From CAAGNP01 sp964611185 (GTDB lineage Bacteria > Bacteroidota > Bacteroidia > Bacteroidales > UBA932): 56,264 nt of DNA. Position 1 is the stretch's first letter; each line of letters starts with the position of its first letter. Position numbers and translations under genes: made by a program. The stretch is from the NCBI GenBank assembly GCA_964611185.1, contig CAZSXE010000012.1, positions 1-56,264 of the forward strand. Reading direction: 5' to 3'. Under the pieces are notes generated by a model that saw only the letters and a list, made by a program, of their open reading frames with translations, was not told the origin of the DNA and did not search any database. Positions 50,332-56,264 of the stretch are shown in pieces.

Positions 50332-51564
50332 TCAATCCTCTTTCGCAATATTTTCGGTAAGTTTGGGTAAAATCTTCCATGCAGGGAGTGCGGTAATTAA
50401 AAATCCTATCAATGCAACACTTACAAATGTTATCATCACATCACTCGCTTTTATTACCACAGGATATGAAGAGACAATAAAATTCCCGGGCATTTTTATT
50501 ACTCCGAAATATATCTGAATCAAGCAGAGAATTACTCCGAGCGCAAGTCCAACCACTGCTCCCGAAAGGGTTATCATCCATCCTTCCAAAATAAAAATAC
50601 GCTTTACTAAAGGATTGGGAGCTCCTATGCTTTTGAGTGTCTGTATGTCATCTTTCTTTTCTATTATCAACATAGTCAAAGAACCGAAAACATTACAGGA
50701 CACTACAATAATGATGAAAAGAAGAATTGTGTATATCGCTACCTTTTCGTATGTCATCATCTTATATACAGTCTCGTTCTGCTGATACCGATTTAATATT
50801 TTGAACTCTTTTCCAAGTAAAGCTCTATACTCCTTTTGGATAGAATTAATATCGCTCCCTTGAACTACTTTAATTTCTAAGGAGCTGACTTCGTCAGTAT
50901 AATCAAGAAGATTCCTCGCTGTTTTTATCGGAATAAATATATAATTTTTATCAAAGTTTTGTTCGAGAGAAAAAATACCTACAGGAAAAAGAACTTCTTT
51001 TCGAAGGGATGAAATCGGATTGATGATGGAAACTGCCTCTTTGCGAGAAGGATAATATATTTCAAGAGGATCAAGAAAACGAGGTCTTATCTGCATTTCT
51101 CCTGCCAAACTTCTCCCTACCACTGCCTGTGCTATCTGACCATGCATTAATTCAAAATCACCTTCTATTAACGAGGCCTCTATACTCGTGTTTTGGGCAT
51201 ATAGAGAATCAACCCCTTTAATGATCGCCACCCCCTGGTGTTTGTCATAAATGATAAATACATTTTCTTCAACCACTTCAGATACGGATTGAATCCTGTT
51301 ATCGTTTTTCATCGTATAAAAAGGAGCCGTATCGGGAGAAAAAAATTTACTTGTTTCGGGTAAAACTACTAAATCTGATTCTGAAGAGCTGTAAATATCT
51401 TTTACAAGCCCTTCAAAACCATTGTAAACAGACATCACTACGACAAGAGCCGTAGTTCCTATGGCTATTCCTATCGCACTTATAAGCGAAATGATATTAA
51501 TCACATTGTGTGATTTCTTCGCGAAAAGATATCGCTTCGCTATGAAGTACGGAAGATGCATCAC
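50332..51564 (-). CDS. FtsX-like ABC transporter permease (LolC/E type)
   Basis: The 410-residue inner-membrane protein starts PYFIAKRYLFAKKSHNVINIISLISAIGIAIGTTALVVVMSVYNGFE, the opening of LolC/LolE and related FtsX permeases, followed by a large periplasmic domain (about 50-270) and three further membrane segments with EKKDDIQTLKSIGAPNPLVKRIFILEG. Such permeases with a LolD ATPase extract lipoproteins from the inner membrane; the ATPase gene is not here. It lies 4 bases after rbfA in the tyrS-rbfA-permease unit, an arrangement common in Bacteroidota. Confidence 0.9.
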   Translation of the reverse strand: MMHLPYFIAKRYLFAKKSHNVINIISLISAIGIAIGTTALVVVMSVYNGFEGLVKDIYSSSESDLVVLPETSKFFSPDTAPFYTMKNDNRIQSVSEVVEENVFIIYDKHQGVAIIKGVDSLYAQNTSIEASLIEGDFELMHGQIAQAVVGRSLAGEMQIRPRFLDPLEIYYPSRKEAVSIINPISSLRKEVLFPVGIFSLEQNFDKNYIFIPIKTARNLLDYTDEVSSLEIKVVQGSDINSIQKEYRALLGKEFKILNRYQQNETVYKMMTYEKVAIYTILLFIIIVVSCNVFGSLTMLIIEKKDDIQTLKSIGAPNPLVKRIFILEGWMITLSGAVVGLALGVILCLIQIYFGVIKMPGNFIVSSYPVVIKASDVMITFVSVALIGFLITALPAWKILPKLTENIAKED

Positions 51565-51568
51565 TCTC

Positions 51569-51910
51569 TTATTTTAGAAGCTCCTCGATATGCTCCACAT
51601 AGTCAAGAGAATCATCAAGACAGAAAATTAGCTCCGGGACGATTCTCAATTGCTTGGCGACAACTCTTCCGAGTTCTCCTCGTATTGACTTGGAGGAATC
51701 CTGAACCATCTTCATTACATCGGACGATCTCGAAGAGGGGAAAATGCTTATATAAATTTTGGCTACAGCCAAATCAGGACTTATTTTTACACCACTTACC
51801 GTAATCATAGCCCCTCCGAAAGCAGCCATCCCTCTCGCTCGAATAATCTCGGCTAAGTGACGCTGTAGTTCTTTACTTACTTTTAACTGTCTTGTGCTTT
51901 CCCCTTCCAT
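51569..51910 (-). CDS. rbfA: Ribosome-binding factor A
   Basis: RbfA is a KH-domain factor that binds the immature 30S subunit and helps process the 16S rRNA 5' end. The 113-residue protein has the conserved TRQLKVSKELQRHLAEIIRARG start, the ITVSGVKISPDLAVAKIYISIFP strand pair, and ELGRVVAKQLRIVPELIFCLDDSLDYVEHIEELL. It lies 2 bases after tyrS. RsgA, another 30S maturation factor, is encoded at 15559. Confidence 0.95.
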   Translation of the reverse strand: MEGESTRQLKVSKELQRHLAEIIRARGMAAFGGAMITVSGVKISPDLAVAKIYISIFPSSRSSDVMKMVQDSSKSIRGELGRVVAKQLRIVPELIFCLDDSLDYVEHIEELLK

Positions 51911-51912
51911 GA

Positions 51913-53202
51913 TTATTCAAATTTTAAAATATAATAGTTCTTTTTACCTTTTTGAACAAGAACATATTTGCTATCCATCAAATCCTCCTGAGTAATCATC
52001 CTTTCAATATCGGCACATTTATCTTTATTGATAGAGACTCCTCCCCCTTGAATCATCTTGCGACATTCACCCTTAGAGGGGAAGACATCTGTGTCTAATG
52101 CCAACAACTCGATAATATTTTTGGAGAGAATCTCTTTCTTTAAGTCAAACTGTGGAACTCCCTCAAATACAGAAAGAAATGTCTTTTCGTCCAACTCACG
52201 CAAAGCAGCTGAAGTGGAATTACCAAAAAGTATCTGAGATGCACTTACTGCCTTGTCAAACTCCTCTTGTCCGTGTACCATTACAGTAACCTCTTTGGCA
52301 AGAAGTTTTTGAAGAGTTCGCAGATGGGGAGCCTGCTCATGTTCAGCAATAGCTGTTTCTATCTCCTCACGAGAGAGCATAGTAAATATTTTGATATATT
52401 TCTTGGCATCATCATCACTTACATTGAGCCAAAACTGGTAAAATGTATAAGGGGTGGTATATTCCGGTGAAAGCCATATATTTCCTTTCTCTGTTTTGCC
52501 AAACTTGCCTCCGTCGGCTTTTGTAATTAGAGGGCAAACCAGAGCGTATGCCTCTTTGGAGAGTTTTCTTCGTATCAATTCGGCACCTGTGGTAATATTT
52601 CCCCATTGGTCACTTCCTCCCATCTGAAGAGTACAGCCGTAATGCTCGTAGAGGTATAGATAATCATATCCCTGAAGGAGCTGATATGTAAATTCTGTGA
52701 AAGACATCCCTTCGCGCTCTTCACCGGAGAGTCTCTTTTTAACAGAATCTTTGCTCATCATATAGTTTACGGTTATGTGCTTACCTATATCACGAGTAAA
52801 ATTCAAAAAGGTATAATCTTTCATCCAGTCATAGTTATTGAGTAACATCGCCGAATTCGCTTCTTTACTGTCAAAATCGAGAAAGCGGGATAGCTGTCTT
52901 TTAATAGAATCTTGGTTGTGTCTGAGTGTCTTTTCATCCAACAGATTTCTCTCCTGCGACTTCATCGACGGATCCCCTATCATCCCTGTCGCACCTCCAA
53001 GAACAGCGATAGGCTTATGTCCGCAGTTTTGAAAATGTTTTAAAATCATAATACTTACTAAATGACCTATGTGAAGAGAATCAGCCGTGGGGTCTATCCC
53101 CACGTATGCTACTGCAGGACCTTTTAGCAGTTCTTCTTCGGTTCCTGGCATCATGCTGTGAACCATTCCTCTCCATTCTAATTCTTTAACAAAATTCTTC
53201 AT
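51913..53202 (-). CDS. tyrS: Tyrosyl-tRNA synthetase
   Basis: This class I synthetase charges tRNA-Tyr. The 429-residue protein contains YVGIDPTADSLHIGHLVSI with the HIGH signature near residue 43, GDPSMKSQERNLL, YQLLQGYDYLYLYEHYGCTLQMGGSDQWGNI, and KFGKT, the bacterial TyrRS form of KMSKS. A C-terminal S4-like RNA-binding domain (about 365-429, SKGECRKMIQGGGVSINKDKC) follows. It heads the tyrS-rbfA-permease operon; a TACTTTTG -7 box precedes it. Confidence 0.97.
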   Translation of the reverse strand: MKNFVKELEWRGMVHSMMPGTEEELLKGPAVAYVGIDPTADSLHIGHLVSIMILKHFQNCGHKPIAVLGGATGMIGDPSMKSQERNLLDEKTLRHNQDSIKRQLSRFLDFDSKEANSAMLLNNYDWMKDYTFLNFTRDIGKHITVNYMMSKDSVKKRLSGEEREGMSFTEFTYQLLQGYDYLYLYEHYGCTLQMGGSDQWGNITTGAELIRRKLSKEAYALVCPLITKADGGKFGKTEKGNIWLSPEYTTPYTFYQFWLNVSDDDAKKYIKIFTMLSREEIETAIAEHEQAPHLRTLQKLLAKEVTVMVHGQEEFDKAVSASQILFGNSTSAALRELDEKTFLSVFEGVPQFDLKKEILSKNIIELLALDTDVFPSKGECRKMIQGGGVSINKDKCADIERMITQEDLMDSKYVLVQKGKKNYYILKFE

Positions 53203-53239
53203 TTTTATATAATTATTTGATAGATACGATTAATATTCG

Positions 53240-53247
53240 CAAAAGTA
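53240..53247 (-). promoter_or_regulatory. -7 box of tyrS-rbfA-permease
   Basis: Minus strand TACTTTTG, 38 bases before the tyrS ATG, matches TAnnTTTG; no TTTG is found at the -33 distance. On the opposite strand TACTTTCG (53260-53267) is a one-mismatch candidate for the S37 gene. Confidence 0.45.
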
Positions 53248-53296
53248 ACTAATTTTTACTACTTTCGTAGCTACATTAATTTAATAAGACTTTTTT

Positions 53297-54592
53297 ATGA
53301 AAAGATTTTTTCTTCGACTCATTATTTCGTTATCCGTATTCACTTTTATATCATTCTCCGTTTCAGGACAGGATAAAACACTTATGGATAGACTTATGGC
53401 TATTCCGGGTGTGACCGATGTCAAAATAATGGAAAGTACGGAATTTTCAGAAAAATATTTAATCCTATTTGAACATTATATTGACTACAAAGATCATGCA
53501 GCCGGTACATTTACTCAAAGGGTGTTTGTAAATCATGTTGACTACGACAGCGCCACAGTAGTGGTTACAGAGGGTTACGGGGCACAATACGCAGCCAGAG
53601 CAGGGTACAGGGAGGAGGTTTCTGCTCTTTTCAATACCAATTTGGTAGTGGTGGAGCATCGATATTTTCTCGATTCCACCCCTAAAGACCTCAACTGGGA
53701 TTATCTCACTGCAGAAAATTCGGCAAACGATCTGCACGAAGTAGTGACCGCTCTGAAAGCAATCTACCCTAAGAAATGGATCGCCACAGGTATTAGCAAG
53801 GGGGGTCAGACCGTTACCCTTTATCGCACATTTTTCCCCGAAGATATTGACATCAGTATCCCTTATGTAGCCCCTTTATGCAGAAGTGCCGAAGACGGTC
53901 GCCACGAACCTTTTATAGCAAATTATTGCGGTACACCGCAGGAAAGAAAGATTATAAAGGATTTTCAAATAGAGGTGCTAAAGCGCAAAAAGTCGGTGAT
54001 GCCGCTTTTCGACTCCCTCGCCAAAGCGCAGAATCTGACCTTTAATCTCCCTAATTGCGATATTTTCGATTACTGTGTTCTCGAATTTCCTTTTGCCTTG
54101 TGGCAATGGGGTACCCCTGTTTCCTCTATCCCCTCTCTTGATGCTCCGGATAGTGAAATGTTCAACTATCTTGTGAAAATTGCAGGACCAGATTATTTCC
54201 AAAGCTGGGGACCCACCTCTTCTTTTTTTGTCCAGGCAGCCAAAGAACTCGGATATTACGGCTACGATACAAAGCCTTTCAAAAAATGGCTTGGAATCAA
54301 AAGCACCAAAGGTTATCTTGGAAAGCTCTTTTTGCCTCAGGATAAAGAGTTTAAATTTGATCCGGCTCTTTATAAAAAAATCAGTAAATTCTTAAAGACC
54401 ACCGATGCTAAAATGGTGTTTATTTATGGACAGTACGACCCATGGTCAGCAGTGATGGTCGAAGATCCGGGTAAAGAAAATATCAAAATTTTTATTGATC
54501 CGAATGGGAGTCACCGCGCACGAATTAATACTTTCCCTCCACAGACCAAGAAGGAGATAATATCCATCATCAGAGAGTGGCTATATAACTAA
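53297..54592 (+). CDS. S37-family serine peptidase
   Basis: The 431-residue exported protein has a signal peptide (1-24, MKRFFLRLIISLSVFTFISF region) and an alpha/beta-hydrolase fold of the PS-10 peptidase S37 family, known for tripeptidyl aminopeptidases. The nucleophile elbow is TGISKGGQT with Ser167; FVNHVDYD, VVVEHRYFLDSTPKDLNWDYL and, near the end, FIYGQYDPWSA and GSHRARI supply the likely acid and histidine. It should work in the periplasm or outside the cell, releasing short peptides. The next gene starts 1 base after the stop, so the two are coupled. Confidence 0.88.
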   Translation: MKRFFLRLIISLSVFTFISFSVSGQDKTLMDRLMAIPGVTDVKIMESTEFSEKYLILFEHYIDYKDHAAGTFTQRVFVNHVDYDSATVVVTEGYGAQYAARAGYREEVSALFNTNLVVVEHRYFLDSTPKDLNWDYLTAENSANDLHEVVTALKAIYPKKWIATGISKGGQTVTLYRTFFPEDIDISIPYVAPLCRSAEDGRHEPFIANYCGTPQERKIIKDFQIEVLKRKKSVMPLFDSLAKAQNLTFNLPNCDIFDYCVLEFPFALWQWGTPVSSIPSLDAPDSEMFNYLVKIAGPDYFQSWGPTSSFFVQAAKELGYYGYDTKPFKKWLGIKSTKGYLGKLFLPQDKEFKFDPALYKKISKFLKTTDAKMVFIYGQYDPWSAVMVEDPGKENIKIFIDPNGSHRARINTFPPQTKKEIISIIREWLYN

Positions 54593-54593
54593 T

Positions 54594-55520
54594 ATGATAC
54601 TATTTAGAAAGATACAACTGGGCGATGCCCACAATCCATCCGATAAGGAATGGATCGATTCTCTTTTACATTACTCCGATTACAGAGCTACCGAATACTG
54701 TTTTACTTCACTGTTTATCTGGAGCGACATTTACAACAGTGAGATAGGGAGGCTGAATGACTGGCTGATAGTGAGATCTATCTTTAAAGGAACTGCTCAA
54801 TATGTGTTCCCTGCCGGTAGGGGAGATCTCAAAGAAGCCCTGCGGGCAATGATAGAGGACGCAAAGGAGAATGAACTGAAATTTCTCCTTACGGCAATTC
54901 CCCCTTCGCAAGTGGATGTAATCGAGAACCTATTCCCCGGAGAGTTTGAATTTTCCTCTCATCGCAACACATACGATTATATATATGACAGAGAGCAGCT
55001 CTCTACCCTTTCCGGTAAAAAATATCAGTCTAAAAGAAATTTTATCTCCAGATTTAAAAGGTTGCCGGAGTGGGAATATGAACGCTTCGACTGAGAGGAT
55101 GATACTCACTGCTCGCGCCAAATAGATGAGTGTAAGGCGATGACCGCCGAATGGTGTCGTCAGAATGGCTGCACTCAAAGTGCCTCAATGCACACAGAAA
55201 GCTGCGCCACCTATAAGGCTCTCACCCATTTTAAAGTTCTCAATCTTCACGGAGGGATTCTTCGAGTAGATGGAAAAGTGGTGGCATACACGCTCGGAGA
55301 GCCTATTAACAGCGACACTTTTATTATTCATATCGAAAAAGCCTTTTCCGATATAGTCGGCGCATATCCGATGATAAATCAGTCATTTATCCTCAATGAA
55401 GCTATGGATTACAAATATATTAATCGTGAAGATGATGCAGGCGACGAGGGACTTAGGACAGCAAAACTATCATATCATCCAGTATTTATGGAAGAGAAGT
55501 TTTGTGCTGTTAAAAAATAG
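54594..55520 (+). pseudogene. DUF2156/LPG-synthase C-terminal-type gene broken by in-frame UGA
   Basis: Residues 1-166 (TEYCFTSLFIWSDIYN, FPAGRGDLKEAL, the hallmark NFISRF) match the N-terminal half of DUF2156 proteins, GNAT-like relatives of phosphatidylglycerol lysyltransferase. A TGA at 55092-55094 stops translation after RFD. The same frame then continues open for 142 codons with the expected second half: DECKAMTAEWCRQNGC, HGGILRVDGKVVAYTLGEPIN, IHIEKA, YPMINQSFI, YINREDDAGDEGLRTAKLSY. One base change therefore separates it from a complete protein of 308 residues. It could be a nonsense mutation, an assembly error or stop read-through. The ATG at 55140 could at most give a 126-residue fragment. 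Confidence 0.8.
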
Positions 55521-55521
55521 T

Positions 55522-55529
55522 TATATTTG
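55522..55529 (+). promoter_or_regulatory. -7 box of the phosphopantetheinyl transferase gene
   Basis: TATATTTG fits the consensus, with TTTG at 55501-55504 (17-base spacer, two short). Transcription would start near 55536, which rules out the in-frame ATG at 55527 and supports the ATG at 55551. Confidence 0.5.
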
Positions 55530-55550
55530 CATTTTGTATTAATAATAGAA

Positions 55551-56189
55551 ATGGGACTATATCTCAAGAAAAAGTTAGAAGACAAAGCAAGAATCTATGT
55601 ATGGGAGATAACTGAAAGCGAAGAAGAACTCCGTAATATCTGTTCTCCTATCCCTAATGATGAACTCGAAGAACTTGAAATTCTTAAAAGCCCTGCAAGG
55701 AGGAAAGAGAAACTTGCGGTAAGGGCTCTTTTAAACGAGCTCTTTCCTGAAAAAGTATATTTAGGTCACCACGACAATGGAAAGCCCTATATCCAAAACT
55801 ACGCCGACGAGATTAGCATTTCTCACACTTCTCGCTTTGCTTGCATCATCACCCATCCTGAAGAAGATGTGGGGATAGACATAGAGTGCTATAATCGTGA
55901 TTTCTCTGCTGTGGAGAAAAGGGCACTCTCAGAAGATGAGATAGAAGATCTCAGCGACAAAAATCACAATCTTCAACTCGCCATCTACTGGTGTGCCAAA
56001 GAGGCTATCTATAAAAGAATGTCTCAAAATGGTGTCGATTTTGCAGAACAGATAGAGCTTGAGCGTTTTAACCCCCGTCAAGACGGTGAACTCGAAGCCA
56101 TCTTTACTCATAAAGACGGCGAAGAGGATGAGTTTGACCTTGAATATGAACTCATTGACGACCATGTAATGGTGTGGCTGGTGGGGTAA
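55551..56189 (+). CDS. 4'-phosphopantetheinyl transferase superfamily protein
   Basis: The enzyme transfers phosphopantetheine from coenzyme A to a carrier-protein serine. From the ATG at 55551 the protein has 212 residues, in the Sfp-type two-domain size range. The signature is clear: SISHTSRFACIITHPEEDVGIDIE with Asp110 and Glu112 binding magnesium, and YWCAKEAIYK (146-155) with the Glu-Lys pair. The start is set by the -7 box at 55522. The partner carrier protein is not in the window; fatty-acid ACP or a secondary-metabolite carrier are both possible. Confidence 0.88.
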   Translation: MGLYLKKKLEDKARIYVWEITESEEELRNICSPIPNDELEELEILKSPARRKEKLAVRALLNELFPEKVYLGHHDNGKPYIQNYADEISISHTSRFACIITHPEEDVGIDIECYNRDFSAVEKRALSEDEIEDLSDKNHNLQLAIYWCAKEAIYKRMSQNGVDFAEQIELERFNPRQDGELEAIFTHKDGEEDEFDLEYELIDDHVMVWLVG

Positions 56190-56191
56190 TG

Positions 56192-56222
56192 ATTGTTTTT
56201 TAAAAAAAAATTTATATCTTTG
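56192..56222 (+). promoter_or_regulatory. Promoter of the terminal tRNA gene
   Basis: ATTG (56192-56195), a spacer of exactly 19 bases and TATCTTTG (56215-56222) match the Bacteroidota promoter with one base changed in the -33 box. The tRNA begins 16 bases further on. Confidence 0.65.
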
Positions 56223-56237
56223 CCGCCCGATAAATAC

Positions 56238-56264
56238 TGACTTATGGTGTAATGGTAGCACTAC
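56238..56264 (+). tRNA. 5' part of a tRNA, probably tRNA-Gln
   Basis: TGACTTA could be the 5' acceptor strand, followed by TG, the D stem GTGT and loop AATGGTA with GCAC, as in bacterial tRNA-Gln, whose first base is U. The window ends at about position 27 of the tRNA, so the anticodon is not visible and the identity is a guess by similarity. A consensus promoter lies just upstream. Confidence 0.7.

Noticed and set aside
55092..55140. Selenocysteine insertion at the UGA with a SECIS hairpin downstream
   Set aside because: ATACTCA and TGAGTGT downstream can pair, but the loop is about 18 bases and lacks the compact GU-containing apical loop of bacterial SECIS; the family is not known to use a redox residue here.

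Overview
The window looks like part of a chromosome from a low-GC member of the Bacteroidota, most likely the order Bacteroidales. The evidence is the set of proteins (RagB/SusD-free but TonB- and lipoprotein-rich envelope genes, class III fructose bisphosphatase, CtlX/RocD, GH3-family protein, periplasmic TPR histidine kinase, B12-dependent ribonucleotide reductase) and, above all, the promoters: upstream of many genes the -7 box TAnnTTTG recurs, several times with TTTG exactly 19 bases before it, which is the signature of the Bacteroidota primary sigma factor. One 100-base N run (4791-4890) shows that this is a scaffolded draft assembly.

Layout. 1-378: tandem array of hairpin-rich repeat units. 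379-3992 (minus): promoter, rpsL, rpsG, fusA, rpsJ, then a separately promoted CAU-anticodon tRNA and a terminator; the usual S10-operon continuation (rplC etc.) is absent here. 4023-5237: a small exported protein, the assembly gap and two copies of a palindromic repeat. 5238-10095 (minus): rocD, ctlX, a YfcC-type carrier and a membrane-embedded AraC regulator, which together look like a citrulline/arginine to glutamate catabolic operon. 10152-16479 (minus): AspT-like transporter, fbp, MATE pump, rsgA. 16569-21797 (plus): PAS histidine kinase, polyprenyl synthase, GT9 glycosyltransferase, U32 protein. 21816-23447 (minus): S41 protease. 23516-30432 (plus): rdgB, recO, GH3 protein, TPR histidine kinase, TonB-dependent receptor. 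30440-32566 (minus): RNase R. 32619-39715 (plus): gpmI, two lipoproteins, dnaE. 39736-42058 (minus): GH29 alpha-L-fucosidase and a ThiL-like protein that has lost most of its metal-binding aspartates. 42110-50181 (plus): sufB, pnuC, sufC, sufD, nrdJ, ispE, LiaF-like membrane protein. 50332-53202 (minus): FtsX-like permease, rbfA, tyrS. 53297-56264 (plus): S37 peptidase, a DUF2156-type gene broken by a single in-frame UGA, a phosphopantetheinyl transferase and the first bases of a tRNA (probably Gln).

Most of the window is housekeeping: translation (ribosomal proteins, EF-G, RsgA, RbfA, TyrRS, RNase R), replication and repair (DnaE, RecO, RdgB, NrdJ), Fe-S assembly (SufBCD), isoprenoids (IspE, polyprenyl synthase) and central carbon (Fbp, GpmI). 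No phage, CRISPR array, insertion sequence or defence system was seen. The points most worth a second look are the multi-hairpin repeat array beside a truncated ribosomal-protein cluster, the apparently inactive ThiL paralogue, the UGA-interrupted gene, the citrulline operon with its membrane-bound AraC protein, pnuC inserted in the suf operon with a short cysteine-tailed SufD, and a GH3/histidine kinase/TonB-receptor operon.
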